Shown here: piece by piece, positions 54,063-63,165 of the stretch
Numbering within the stretch: position 1 is the first letter of the stretch
How the letters are laid out: each line of letters begins with the position of its first letter
Assembly: GCA_965221555.1 (NCBI GenBank)
Contig: OZ244895.1
Span: 558,001 to 622,000, forward strand
Source: JAJEAD01 sp965221555
Lineage (GTDB): Bacteria; Pseudomonadota; Gammaproteobacteria; HK1
Direction: 5' to 3'
DNA length: 64,000 bases
Notes under the pieces: generated by a model
Seen by the model: only the letters and a program-made list of their open reading frames with translations
The model's database searches: none
What the model was told of the DNA's origin: nothing
Made by a program: the position numbers and the translations under genes

Positions 54063-54692
54063 TCACTTGGTGCCGTACAACCGGTCGCCGGCATCGCCGA
54101 TCCCCGGAACGATGTATCCGTGATCGTCAAGCCTTTCGTCGATGGCCGCCGCGTAGACCGGCACATCGGAGTGCGCCGCGCAAAAGGCGCCGACTCCCTC
54201 CGGCGCCGCCAGCAGACACAGCAGCTTGATATCGCGTGCGTTCGCCTCCTTCACCCGGCTGACCGCGGCGATCGCCGAGTTGCCGGTCGCCAGCATCGGA
54301 TCCAGGACAATCACCGGCCTATCGCCGAGGTCTTCGGGCACCTTGAAGTAGTACTCCATCGCGACCAGCGTCTCCGGATCGCGATAGAGCCCCACGTGCC
54401 CGACCCGGGCCGACGGGATGAGGTCGAGCATCCCTTCGAGCAACCCGTTTCCCGCGCGAAGGATCGATATCAGGACCAGCTTCTTCCCGGTGAGGAAGGG
54501 CGCGCGCATCTGCGAGAGCGGCGTCTCGATCGGGCGGTCTTCGATCTCCAGATCGCGAGTGACCTCGTAACCGAGCAACAGGGAGATCTCGCGAAGCAGC
54601 AGTCGGAAGCGTGCGGTGTCGGTGTCCTTGCGGCGCATGAGGGAGAGCTTGTGCCGAACCAGCGGATGATCGATGACCGTGACGTTGTTCAT
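54063..54692 (-). CDS. upp: Uracil phosphoribosyltransferase
   Basis: 209 residues, the standard Upp length. HPLVRHKLSLMRRKDTDTARFR, VLISILRAGNGLLEGML, VGLYRDPETL and the PRPP loop VLDPMLATGNSA are all diagnostic. C-terminal PGIGDAGDRLYGTK is the uracil-binding hood. Makes UMP from uracil and PRPP. In this locus it sits between URC4 and the transporter, where its product can enter either salvage or the URC catabolic route. GAGG lies 8 bases before the ATG. Confidence 0.97.
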   Translation of the reverse strand: MNNVTVIDHPLVRHKLSLMRRKDTDTARFRLLLREISLLLGYEVTRDLEIEDRPIETPLSQMRAPFLTGKKLVLISILRAGNGLLEGMLDLIPSARVGHVGLYRDPETLVAMEYYFKVPEDLGDRPVIVLDPMLATGNSAIAAVSRVKEANARDIKLLCLLAAPEGVGAFCAAHSDVPVYAAAIDERLDDHGYIVPGIGDAGDRLYGTK

Positions 54693-54718
54693 GGACGAGA
54701 CCTCGGGTGACTGCGCGC

Positions 54719-55963
54719 TCAAAAGACGGTTCCGTCCGATTCCAGACGGATCGGCGGGCCCCCACCCTCGCGCGCCGCGCCCGCCAGCATGCGTCCCGCG
54801 GCCCAGGTTCCGCCTTCGAGAAGCCCGGCGAGCGGAAGCTCCAGACGATCGACTCCGAGCTGGCCGCGGACAAGCGGCGCGAGCCGGTCCAGCAGCGCGA
54901 CGGTGAGCGCGCGCCACTCGACGATGAGTTCGGACCCGGGCGGGTGGGCGACCGAAAGACATCCGTCATCGCGCGGCGCCAGCACGCGCGCATCGATGAA
55001 CAGGCCGCCGTTGCGATACTCGGCGAGCCCCGTGAGCTCGTGGGTCTCGCGCATCTGGACGCCACCCTCGGCCAATGGCTCCATGAGTGAGTAGGTGAGC
55101 CATTGTGAAAGCTTGTGGAAGGGAACGAGCCGGTCGCTCTCGTCGTCACGTCGGATGCTTCGATGGTACCAGACGTCACCCAGGTTCGTGCCTTGCAGCA
55201 GGATCCTTCGGGGCCAGATGGGGCGAAACGCATCGAGCAGGGTCTTGAGGACCGAGGCCGCGCTCGGCGCCACGGGAAGCGCCCGGAAGTAGTCGAAGAG
55301 CCCGCCGACCCGCGGGGGGGTTCCGAAGAGATCCGTACGCGCCCGAAGCGCGCTTCCGAGCGAGCGAATCAGACTCGCGCGGCCCTCGATGCCCTCCATG
55401 TCGTTGCCCTCGCGCACCTGGAAGACCCGCGCCAGTCGCTCCGAGTCGAAGGCCAGCAAGGCATCGGCATCCGCGCGCAGCGGGCGATCCGGGTCGGAGG
55501 AAAGGGCCCCTTCCGAGAACAGCGCGAGGCTCCCCATCGCCAGACCTTCCGATCTCACGAGCTCGAGATTCGTCCCCGCTTCCCGGTAGCGCCACCCGTC
55601 CCCCGCCCCCGCATCCAGAAGAACGCTGGGGACGACCAGATCGAGCGCCGCGCGCGCTCTCTCGTGCGGATCGAGTCCACCGGCCAGCCTCTCCCAGCGC
55701 TTGATCCCGCCGGACTCGAAATGGCGCCAGCGACTGTGGGGCGGAACCCTGAGGTCGGGGTAGCGTTGCCTCGTGACGTCGGCGACGACGCGGGCGACCT
55801 CCGCAAGCCGGTCCGTGCGCACGTCGAAGTGCGACAGATCTCCGCGCTCGCCGATGGCGAGGATCTCGTCGCAGCGTTGCCGGATCTCGGAGGGATGATC
55901 GAGCCTCGCCGCCGCCGGGCTGCGACCCGAGGGGCGGACGGGCACTGTGTCTTCCCGATTCAC
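54719..55963 (-). CDS. URC4/DUF1688 family protein (uracil catabolism)
   Basis: 414 residues matching the DUF1688/URC4 family. Conserved stretches include LDHPSEIRQRC, YPDLRVPPHSRWRHFESGG, RSEGLAMGSLALF and LTYSLMEPLAEGGVQ. URC4 is needed for uracil breakdown by the URC pathway of yeasts and bacteria; its chemistry is not established. The GTG start lies within an ATTCACGAAGCGAGG sequence also found in family B repeats, so the true start may be V7. It is followed by upp and preceded, after two repeats, by the URC1-type gene. Confidence 0.88.
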   Translation of the reverse strand: MNREDTVPVRPSGRSPAAARLDHPSEIRQRCDEILAIGERGDLSHFDVRTDRLAEVARVVADVTRQRYPDLRVPPHSRWRHFESGGIKRWERLAGGLDPHERARAALDLVVPSVLLDAGAGDGWRYREAGTNLELVRSEGLAMGSLALFSEGALSSDPDRPLRADADALLAFDSERLARVFQVREGNDMEGIEGRASLIRSLGSALRARTDLFGTPPRVGGLFDYFRALPVAPSAASVLKTLLDAFRPIWPRRILLQGTNLGDVWYHRSIRRDDESDRLVPFHKLSQWLTYSLMEPLAEGGVQMRETHELTGLAEYRNGGLFIDARVLAPRDDGCLSVAHPPGSELIVEWRALTVALLDRLAPLVRGQLGVDRLELPLAGLLEGGTWAAGRMLAGAAREGGGPPIRLESDGTVF

Positions 55964-55991
55964 GAAGCGAGGGCGCGGAGCCAGCCCGATA

Positions 55992-56140
55992 ACTTCATCG
56001 ATTTATGTAGCGAGGGTGCCAAAATGCCGTGATAGCAGGAAGCACAGACCGAAAGACACGCAAGGGCGAGCCGGAAACAGGCGAAGCGGCGCGCCGGAGT
56101 ACGCCTCGCAACCGCGAGCATGTTGGCGTGCGCAATGGAA
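55992..56140 (-). repeat. Dispersed repeat family A, reverse copy
   Basis: Reverse copy with AATGCCGTGATAGCAGG, GAGCCGGAAACAGGCGAAG and AACCGCGAGCATGTTGGCG. The left end CATCGATTTATG is a degraded terminal repeat. Together with the neighbouring family B copy it fills the 337-base gap between URC4 and URC1. Confidence 0.75.
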
Positions 56141-56204
56141 AGTCTGTGTCACTTTCGGGATAGCGGCAGGGGCAAGGACGTTATCGGGTCAAGGCGTAGC
56201 GGTG

Positions 56205-56300
56205 TGCCCGAACCGCAGTGCGCCGCACTCCGACTCGCATTCGACACTTACGGTGCCGGCACACGCGCGGCCGCGGCCGCAGAGCGGAGAAAGCGGGCGG
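56205..56300 (+). repeat. Repeat family B, copy upstream of URC4
   Basis: GACTCGCATTCGACA, GGTGCCGGCACACGCGCGG and CCGCAGAGCGGAGAAAGCG match the unit between proX and proV in order. GCAGTGCGCCGCACTCCG just before can fold back on itself. It lies between the URC1 and URC4 genes of one operon, so it may separate their messages. Confidence 0.55.
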
Positions 56301-57536
56301 CTATTCATGCAGCCCGCGTCCCTTCGCCAGATTCGTCTCGTCCTTCGCCGGCGGCGCGGCCGCACTGAAGTAACCGGCCGCCTTCTTCGCATCCATCTCC
56401 ACGCTCGCGTCGTCCGGCACCAGGTCTTGCGGAATCTCCACCCGCTCGACGATGCCGATCCCCTGACGCGTCAGCGCATCGAACTTCATGTTGCTCATGG
56501 AAACAAAGCGGTCGATACGCTCGATGCCGAGCCAGTGCAGGGCGTCGGGCATCAGCTCCTGGAAGCGCACGTCCTGGACCCCCGCAACGCACTCGGTACG
56601 TTCGAAGTAGGTCTCCGCCCGGTCCCCGCCCGGCTGCCTCTTGCGCGCGTTGTACACCAGGAACTTCGTCACCTCGCCCAGGGCGCGACCCTCCTTCCGG
56701 TTGTAGACGACGATGCCGCAGCCTCCCTTCTGAGCCGTCTCGACGCAGACTTCCACGCCATGCACCAGATAGGGCCGGCAGGTGCAGATATCGGAGCCGA
56801 ACACGTCGGAGCCGTTGCACTCGTCATGTACCCGACACGCAACTTCGCGCTCGGGGTCGGCAATCGCGTCGAGGTCGCCGAACAGGTAGGCGGTCGTGCC
56901 GCCGATCGGAGGCAGGAAGACCTTCAGATCTCCGCGCGTGACCAGTTCGGAGAACATCCCGCCCGAGTGCTCGAACAGCGAGCGCCGGAGCTCGGTCTCG
57001 CTGACACCGAAGCGCTCCGCGATCCCGGGCAGGTACCACACCGGCTCGATCGCCACCTTGGTGACGCGCACTTCCTCGCTCTCGGTCACGATGTGGCCGT
57101 CCACCTTCATCCGACCCGAGGCAATCGCTCGGGACAGTTCCGGCATGTTCAAGCGCGCCTTGGTCACCGCGATCGTCGGGCGGATGTCCCAGCCCTCGCT
57201 CAACAGGTCTCCCCACGCCTCATTGACGAGGTGGCCGTAGGGGTCCATGGAAACGATCCGTTCCGGCGAGGTCCATTGCGGATTCGGCCCGATTCGTTCC
57301 GCCGGCGACGTGTCGGTCAGATCGGGCACGTGCACCGGATCGAGGGTACCCGCCGCGATCGCGAGCGCGCGGTACACCGAATACGAGCCCGAATGTGCGC
57401 CGATTGCGTTGCGCTGCGGCGTCTGCGTACCGACGACGGGACCGCGGTCCGTGGACGTTTCCGCCCCCCAGAGAAGCTTCGTGGCGTTCTTGCGGCTCTC
57501 GGGATGCGAAGTGAGCCTGATGTGACGTTGGTTCAT
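56301..57536 (-). CDS. GTP cyclohydrolase II family protein, URC1 type
   Basis: 411 residues, much longer than RibA (about 200). A distinct N-terminal half (about 1-185) precedes a GTP-cyclohydrolase-II core. The core's zinc site is seen as CRVHDECNGSDVFGSDICTCRPY (cysteines flanking GSD) with IVVYNRKEGRALGE and LVYNARKRQ. The N-terminal half with the URC4 neighbour identifies the URC1 type, which acts on a uracil-derived nucleotide in pyrimidine catabolism rather than in riboflavin synthesis. It leads the minus-strand locus and is divergent from an FAD oxidoreductase gene. Confidence 0.88.
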   Translation of the reverse strand: MNQRHIRLTSHPESRKNATKLLWGAETSTDRGPVVGTQTPQRNAIGAHSGSYSVYRALAIAAGTLDPVHVPDLTDTSPAERIGPNPQWTSPERIVSMDPYGHLVNEAWGDLLSEGWDIRPTIAVTKARLNMPELSRAIASGRMKVDGHIVTESEEVRVTKVAIEPVWYLPGIAERFGVSETELRRSLFEHSGGMFSELVTRGDLKVFLPPIGGTTAYLFGDLDAIADPEREVACRVHDECNGSDVFGSDICTCRPYLVHGVEVCVETAQKGGCGIVVYNRKEGRALGEVTKFLVYNARKRQPGGDRAETYFERTECVAGVQDVRFQELMPDALHWLGIERIDRFVSMSNMKFDALTRQGIGIVERVEIPQDLVPDDASVEMDAKKAAGYFSAAAPPAKDETNLAKGRGLHE

Positions 57537-57847
57537 GACCGTGCCCTTGCGTCGTTGCTGGTCGACGTCGAGCTGCGGGATTCTGTAATGAGCTTGCGCT
57601 TCGATCCAGCCGGAGCCCGCGGGCGCGGGGATGCCCGGGGTAAAAACCCCGACTGTGCACTGCGCCGCAACGGGCCCTCGGCGCGGACGCGGACCCACCG
57701 GTGGTGACTCCGCACAAAGAGACCGGTCCCGGCGTTCGCGCTCCGTTCATCGTTAGCGAAGGTGCGGAACTCCGTCCGATCCAGGCACACTACGCGCATT
57801 CCCGGACCGCGAGCACATTGGCGTTGGCGACAGGAAGGCGGTGACCC
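57537..57847. other. Divergent promoter region between URC1 and FAD oxidoreductase genes
   Basis: This 311-base gap must hold promoters for the URC operon and the plus-strand oxidoreductase. GGGATGCCCGGGGTAAAAACCCC (split as GGGGT and ACCCC around AAA near 57640-57655) forms a small hairpin. Near the plus-strand start there is a family A fragment CCGCGAGCACATTGGCG (about 57808-57824). No gene is seen. Confidence 0.4.
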
Positions 57848-59275
57848 ATGCCCGATAGACTCGGTCCGAAGTTCGAGAGCTTCTGGCTGCGGGACGCGCA
57901 CTGGGAGGACGATGCGCTGACCCCGGCTCTCGACGGCGACCGCCGCTGCGACGTGTGCATAGTGGGCGGCGGCTACACCGGGCTGTGGACCGCCATTCAC
58001 CTCAAGCGGGCGGCGCCGGCCACCCACGTCGTGCTCGTCGAGGCGCGTCGCTGCGGCAGCGGCGGGAGCGGCGCCAACGCCGGATTCGCGGTGCCGCTCT
58101 GGGCGCACTTCCCGCTGCTTCGGCACCTGTGCGGCAGCGACGAAGCGCTGCGTCTGGGCCGGTCTTCCCTGGCCGCCATCGACGAGATCGAGACGCTGTG
58201 CCGCCGTCACGGACTCGATCCGGGGCTGCGCCGCAACGGCGTCATCTGGGGCGCCACCTGCTCCGCCCACGTCGGGGTCTGGAACGAGCTCGTCGACGCG
58301 CTGGAGCCCTATCAGGTTCACCCCTACCGGCACTTGAGCGGTGAGGAGATCACCCACCTGACCGGTGCGCGCACTTTCATCGCCGGCGTGCTGGAGTCGG
58401 CCAGCGCCACCGTGCACCCCGGACGCCTGGTGCGGGCGCTGCGCCGAATCGCGCTCGAACTCGGGGTGGAGATCCACGAAGGCACGCCCATGCGACGCCT
58501 GCACCGCGGGCGCCCGCCCCGAGTCGAGACTCCGCGCGGCACCATCACCGCGGAGCGGGTGGTGCTCGCCCTCTACGCCTGGTCCGCCGCAATCCCCGAG
58601 CTGCGCCCGAGCGTCGCGGTCATCTGCACCGACATCACCGTGAGCGAGCCGCAGCCGGATCGCATCGCGGCGGCGGGCTGGAGCGACGGTCCGGCGCTGA
58701 TGAGCGCCCACACCTTCACCGAAGCGCTGCGCACGACCGCGGACGGGCGAGTGCTCTACAACAAGTCGGGCGGTGCGCTCGCCTACGGCCGGCGCATCGA
58801 CGCCGCACTGGAGCGCCCCGGGCATTCCCGGGAACGGATGCGCAGCCTCCTCTCGCGGCGCCACCCGCCACTCGCCGAAGCGCCCACCGCGATTCAGTGG
58901 AACGGCCCCATCGACCGTTCCCGTCTCGGCGTGCCCCTCTTCGGCCACCTCCCGACCTGCCCGGATGTCTTCTACGGCTTCGGCTACTCGGGCCGCGGCG
59001 TGCTCACCACCGTGCTCGGCGGACGAATCCTCGCCTCGCTCGTGCGTGACGCCGACGACGAATGGGCCAACACCGGACTCGTGCGCCCGCTGCGCTACGA
59101 CTTTCCGCCGGAGCCCTTCCGCTACGCGGGTGGGCTGCTGGTGCGCGGCGCCATCCGCACCAAGGACCGGCGCGACGACGAGGGCCGCGGGATCGGCCCC
59201 CTGACCCGCACCTTCTATCACCTCAAGCCCGGTGGGTGGACGGGTACCGATCCGAACCGGCCCGCGGCGCCCTGA
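57848..59275 (+). CDS. FAD-dependent oxidoreductase (DAO family)
   Basis: 475 residues. The FAD-binding motif is CIVGGGYTGLWTAIHLKR (about residues 37-54), then VEARRCGSGGSGANAGF, which is the gamma-glutamylputrescine-oxidase/glycine-oxidase pattern. FGFGYSGRGV-like 'YGFGYSGRGVLTT' near residue 380 closes the FAD site. It oxidises an amine or amino acid, giving imine plus peroxide or passing electrons on. It is followed by an adenine-deaminase gene 25 bases away, probably co-transcribed. Confidence 0.9.
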   Translation: MPDRLGPKFESFWLRDAHWEDDALTPALDGDRRCDVCIVGGGYTGLWTAIHLKRAAPATHVVLVEARRCGSGGSGANAGFAVPLWAHFPLLRHLCGSDEALRLGRSSLAAIDEIETLCRRHGLDPGLRRNGVIWGATCSAHVGVWNELVDALEPYQVHPYRHLSGEEITHLTGARTFIAGVLESASATVHPGRLVRALRRIALELGVEIHEGTPMRRLHRGRPPRVETPRGTITAERVVLALYAWSAAIPELRPSVAVICTDITVSEPQPDRIAAAGWSDGPALMSAHTFTEALRTTADGRVLYNKSGGALAYGRRIDAALERPGHSRERMRSLLSRRHPPLAEAPTAIQWNGPIDRSRLGVPLFGHLPTCPDVFYGFGYSGRGVLTTVLGGRILASLVRDADDEWANTGLVRPLRYDFPPEPFRYAGGLLVRGAIRTKDRRDDEGRGIGPLTRTFYHLKPGGWTGTDPNRPAAP

Positions 59276-59300
59276 CCCAAGAAGCGTCGGGGTGGCGGCC

Positions 59301-60299
59301 ATGAACGACATCGCCGAGTTCGTCGCCGGCCTGCCCAAGGCCGAGCTGCACCTTCACATCGAGGGGACGCTCGAGCCCGAGCTGATGTTCGCCCTGTCCA
59401 GGCGCAATGGCGTCACGCTCCCCTACGATTCGGTCGAGGCGGTCCGGGCGGCCTACGCCTTCTCGAACCTCCAGGACTTTCTCGACATCTACTACGCGGG
59501 GGCCAGCGTGCTGATCGAGGCCCGCGACTTCCACGATCTGACGGCGGCGTACCTTGCCCGCGCCCACGCCGACAACGTGCGACACGTGGAGATCTTCTTC
59601 GATCCCCAGACCCACACCGAGCGCGGCATCGCCTTCGAGACCGTGATCGACGGCATCGTCGGCGCGCTCGACGAGGCCCGCGACCGGCTCGGAATCACAT
59701 CGAAAGTGATCATGTGCTTCCTGCGGCATCTCGACCAGGGCGCGGCGTTTCGGACCCTCGAGGCGGCGATGCCCCACCGCCACCGCATTGCCGCGGTGGG
59801 TCTCGATTCCTCGGAACGGGGTAATCCGCCGAGCAAGTTCCGCGAAGTGTTCCAGGCCGCGCGCGCCGCCGGCTTCGCCGCGGTCGCCCATGCGGGAGAG
59901 GAGGGTCCTCCCGAGTACATTCGGGAGGCGCTCGACCTGCTCGGAGTGATCCGCATCGATCACGGCAACGCGGCGCTCGGCGACGATCGCCTGGTCGCGG
60001 AGCTGGTGCGGCGGCGGGTGCCCCTTACCGTGTGCCCCTTGAGCAACCTCGCGCTTCGCGTGGTCGATGACATGAAAGCCCATCCGCTGAAGCGGATGCT
60101 CGAGCTCGGCCTCGTGGCGACCGTGAACTCCGACGACCCCGCCTACTTCGGCGGATACGTCAACGACAACTACATTGCGGTGGCCGAGGCGCTCGGGCTC
60201 TCGCGTGAGGATCTGGTGCTGCTCGCGCGGAACTCCTTCGAGGCCTCGTTGCTCGAGACGCCCGCCAAGGCGGCCCTTGCCGCCGAGCTCGACGCCTGA
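59301..60299 (+). CDS. Adenine deaminase (adenosine-deaminase family)
   Basis: 332 residues. KAELHLHIEGTLEP carries the HxH metal pair, HAGEEGPPEYI the catalytic His-Glu, and NSDDPAYFGGY the terminal aspartates. The diagnostic segment IRIDHGNAAL has RIDHG, the adenine-deaminase form, where adenosine deaminases have RIGHG. Also DSSERGNPPSKF is the adenine-type loop. It should convert adenine to hypoxanthine. GGGGTGG precedes the ATG. Placed next to the pyrimidine locus, it extends nucleobase deamination to purines. Confidence 0.88.
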   Translation: MNDIAEFVAGLPKAELHLHIEGTLEPELMFALSRRNGVTLPYDSVEAVRAAYAFSNLQDFLDIYYAGASVLIEARDFHDLTAAYLARAHADNVRHVEIFFDPQTHTERGIAFETVIDGIVGALDEARDRLGITSKVIMCFLRHLDQGAAFRTLEAAMPHRHRIAAVGLDSSERGNPPSKFREVFQAARAAGFAAVAHAGEEGPPEYIREALDLLGVIRIDHGNAALGDDRLVAELVRRRVPLTVCPLSNLALRVVDDMKAHPLKRMLELGLVATVNSDDPAYFGGYVNDNYIAVAEALGLSREDLVLLARNSFEASLLETPAKAALAAELDA

Positions 60300-60378
60300 C
60301 CCCGCCCGCGGCCTGCTCGTCGCGCCGGCGGACGCGTGTTCGCGACCGTGAACCGGTGAAGCAGGACGCCGGGGCCGA

Positions 60379-61095
60379 TCAGGGGCTTCGCACCTTGAGC
60401 GCCATCGCCTCGATGTCGTTCTCGCGCAGGCGCACACGCGCATCGTTCAACACGCCGAGCTCGTCGTAGGGACCCACCTGCACCCGATGCCAAGTCGCCT
60501 CCCCGTCAATCGCGATCGTCTGCACCCGCGCTTCCAGTCCGAGGAGCGCGAGCCGGGCCCGGCGGCGCTCGGCCTCCGCCTCGTTTCGGAAAGAGCCGAC
60601 TTGCAGGATGTAGGTTCCCCCCGATCCCGCCGCGCCGACGACCTGCGGGGAGGGCTCCGGGGCCCGTGCCGCCACGGTGGCGTCGACTACCGGAGCGGCG
60701 GGAACGCTGTCCGGCTCCGCCCTCTCCTCCTCACTCCCGAGCGCAGCCACCGAGGGCTTCTCCGGCGCGTCTTCCACGGATGCGGGGGGGGAGGCGGCGT
60801 CGGGAAGGGCCGCCTGCGTATCCTCCTCCTGCGTAATGGGCAGCGCGACCTCCATCTCCGGCAAAATGGTGTAGAAGTCGTAGCGGAGCTTTGCCGGGGC
60901 CGCCGCCGCGCCCTCCCCGTCCGCTACCGCGCTGTCCGGCGCACCCCCGCCCGGCTGGAGGCGTGGCAGATCGGCGGCATCGATGAAGAAGGCCGCCGCC
61001 GCACCCGTCGCGCAGCCGGCGAGAAAGGCGGGCCAGCGCGACGCGCCCTGGCCTCGCGGCACTCTCTTCGCTCGGTTGCGCCGCCTTGCCGCCAT
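60379..61095 (-). CDS. SPOR-domain membrane protein (FtsN-like)
   Basis: 238 residues. A basic cytoplasmic start (MAARRRNRAKRVPRG) leads to one membrane helix (WPAFLAGCATGAAAAFFI, about 22-39), an Ala/Pro/Glu-rich periplasmic linker, and a C-terminal SPOR domain (YILQVGSFRNEAEAERRRARL to RENDIEAMALKV). SPOR domains bind denuded peptidoglycan at the septum. The position after argS, next to priA, is the same as that of the FtsN-like gene in Pseudomonas. A family B repeat lies before argS. Confidence 0.9.
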   Translation of the reverse strand: MAARRRNRAKRVPRGQGASRWPAFLAGCATGAAAAFFIDAADLPRLQPGGGAPDSAVADGEGAAAAPAKLRYDFYTILPEMEVALPITQEEDTQAALPDAASPPASVEDAPEKPSVAALGSEEERAEPDSVPAAPVVDATVAARAPEPSPQVVGAAGSGGTYILQVGSFRNEAEAERRRARLALLGLEARVQTIAIDGEATWHRVQVGPYDELGVLNDARVRLRENDIEAMALKVRSP

Positions 61096-61103
61096 ACGTC
61101 ACC

Positions 61104-61205
61104 AATTCACGAAGCGAGGATGCGCAGATTTCGGCAGGGGCGAAGCCGAGCGCTCCGACTCGCGTTGCGCACAGTCCATGCCGGCTGAGAAGCGTGCGCA
61201 GCCGT
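61104..61205 (-). repeat. Repeat family B, copy between argS and the SPOR gene
   Basis: ATTCACGAAGCGAGGATGCGC, CGCTCCGACTCGCGTTGCGC and CAGTCCATGCCGGC match family B units, including the copy overlapping the URC4 start. It separates two genes of a conserved cluster. Confidence 0.55.
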
Positions 61206-61251
61206 GACTCGGGGGGACAGGGGGCCTGATGACCATGCCAACTGGCGGCGG

Positions 61252-63033
61252 CTACATCGATTCCGGCGCGCTCACGCCGAGAAGGGAGAGCCCGTTCGCG
61301 ATCACCTGCCGCACCGCGCCGGCAAGGGCGAGACGCGCCCCGCGCAGTTCCGGGTCTTCGACGAGCAGAGTGTGGGCGTTGTAGAAGGCATGGAACTCGG
61401 TGGCGAGCTCGCGCAGGAAGAAGGCCACCCGATGGGGTTCGCGGGCAAGCGCCGCGCCTTCGACCACTTCCGGGTAACGCGACACAGTGCGTAGCAGCGC
61501 GAGCTCCTCCGGCTCGCGCAATCGTTCCAGGCACGGGGACGCCTCGCGCTCGCTGGCGTGTCCCCGGGCCGGCGCCTGGCGCATGACACTGCAGATTCGC
61601 GCATGGGCGTACTGAATGTAGTAGACCGGGTTCTCGCTCGTGCGCGACGTCGCGAGATCGAGATCGAAGTCGAGGTGCTGGTCCCCCTTGCGCATGATGT
61701 AGAAGAAGCGCGCGGCGTCTCGCCCCGTCTCCTCGCGAAGTTCGCGCAGGGTGACGAACTCGCCGGCCCGGGTCGACATCTGTACCCGCTTGCCCCCCCG
61801 GTAGAGGTTCACGAACTGCAGAACGGCGACTTCGAAGCGCTCGGGGGCACAGCCGAGCGCCGCGAGCGCACCCTTCAGCCGCGGCATGTAGCCATGATGG
61901 TCCGCGCCCCAGACATCGATGACGTGCTCGAAGCCGCGCTCGAACTTCTCCCGGTGGTAGGCGATGTCGGAGGCGAAGTAGGTCGAATCCCCATTCTCGC
62001 GTACCACGACCCGATCCTTTTCGTCGCCGAAGGCGGTGGCGCGAAACCACTTGGCTCCGTCGGCCTCGTACACGTGGCCGACGCGGTCAAGCTCTTCGAT
62101 GGCGCGCTCGACCCCGCCTGCCGCCTTCAGCTCGCCCTCGGAATACCAGCGGTCGAAGACGATTCCGAACTCCGCAAGATCCCGCCGCATCTCTTCCACC
62201 ATCGCGTCGCGCACGCAGTCGAAGAGCTCGCGGTACCGTTGCGCACCCAGGGCTTCCTTCGCCCACGCGATCAGGGTGTCGAGACGCCGCTCCTCCGCCG
62301 CCGCGTCACGGCCCTCCGGCGCTTTCGATCCCGGCGACGTCTCGCCCCCCGGGAACGGGTTCGCCTCGAGAGACGCGGCGAAGCGGTCTCCGTACTCCGC
62401 TTCCAGGCTGGCGGCGATGTCGCGCAGATAGCCGCCCTGATAGCCCCGGGCGGGAAAGTCGATCACCGCACCCCCGCGCTCCAGGTAGCGCAGCCAGACG
62501 CTGAGCGCCAGGGTGTCCATCTGCCGTCCGATGTCGTTCACGTAGTACTCGCGCTGCACATCGAAGCCGGCGGCTTCGAGCAGGTTCGCGAGCACCGCGC
62601 CGAAGGCGGCGTTGCGCCCGTGGCCGACGTGCAGAGGTCCGGTGGGATTGGAGGAGACGAACTCCACCTGAATGCGGCTTCCCGCGCCCCGGCGGGAACG
62701 CCCGTACGCCTCGCCCGCGGCCGCGACCTCGCGCACCACGCCCCGCAGGGCATCGGCGGACAGGTGGAAATTGACGAAGCCGGGTCCCGCGACCTCGACC
62801 TTGCCGATCCGGGTGGTCTCCGACAGGCGCGCCGCCAGGCGCTCGGCGATATCGCGCGGTTTCCTGCGCAGCACCCGGGCGAGGCTGAGCGCTACCGGGG
62901 TCGCGAAGTCGCCGTGACGGGGGTCGCGCGCGCGCTCCACCACGACACTCGGCATGCTCTCGAGGGCGAACTCCCCCTCGTCGCGTAACGCGCGCAGCGC
63001 GTCCTCGACGAGCTCTTGCACTTGCTGTTTCAA
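61252..63033 (-). CDS. argS: Arginyl-tRNA synthetase
   Basis: 593 residues, class I synthetase. The HIGH-type motif is HVGHGRNAAFG (with GPLHVGH), and the KMSKS equivalent is QMSTRAGEF. An N-terminal additional domain and the C-terminal DALR anticodon-binding domain (YAHARICSVMRQ to the end) are present. The annotated frame opens at TTG 63033, just after GGAGAG; GTG 63021 is possible. A 25-residue Gly/Pro/Ser-rich insertion (PFPGGETSPGSKAPEGRD) is unusual for ArgS and may be an inserted repeat product. Confidence 0.95.
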   Translation of the reverse strand: MKQQVQELVEDALRALRDEGEFALESMPSVVVERARDPRHGDFATPVALSLARVLRRKPRDIAERLAARLSETTRIGKVEVAGPGFVNFHLSADALRGVVREVAAAGEAYGRSRRGAGSRIQVEFVSSNPTGPLHVGHGRNAAFGAVLANLLEAAGFDVQREYYVNDIGRQMDTLALSVWLRYLERGGAVIDFPARGYQGGYLRDIAASLEAEYGDRFAASLEANPFPGGETSPGSKAPEGRDAAAEERRLDTLIAWAKEALGAQRYRELFDCVRDAMVEEMRRDLAEFGIVFDRWYSEGELKAAGGVERAIEELDRVGHVYEADGAKWFRATAFGDEKDRVVVRENGDSTYFASDIAYHREKFERGFEHVIDVWGADHHGYMPRLKGALAALGCAPERFEVAVLQFVNLYRGGKRVQMSTRAGEFVTLRELREETGRDAARFFYIMRKGDQHLDFDLDLATSRTSENPVYYIQYAHARICSVMRQAPARGHASEREASPCLERLREPEELALLRTVSRYPEVVEGAALAREPHRVAFFLRELATEFHAFYNAHTLLVEDPELRGARLALAGAVRQVIANGLSLLGVSAPESM

Positions 63034-63095
63034 GACTCTCCGGCCACCGCGGCGGGGCTGCGTATTGTAGAGAGTTCGCAGCCGCTGGCCCGCAG

Positions 63096-63155
63096 TTTCT
63101 CACCGATTTCTCAACTGGCGGACGGCAATATGCTCGCGGTTGCGGACCGAAAGCG
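63096..63155 (+). repeat. Dispersed repeat family A, left-end fragment
   Basis: TTTCTCACCGATTTCTCAAC and GGCAATATGCTCGCGGTTGCG match the left end of family A. It sits in the 132-base gap between argS and priA. The rest of the element is missing. Confidence 0.75.
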
Positions 63156-63165
63156 GCGCAATCCG

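Noticed and set aside
59301..60299. Annotation as adenosine deaminase
   Set aside because: The RIDHG segment and loop residues follow the adenine-deaminase form.
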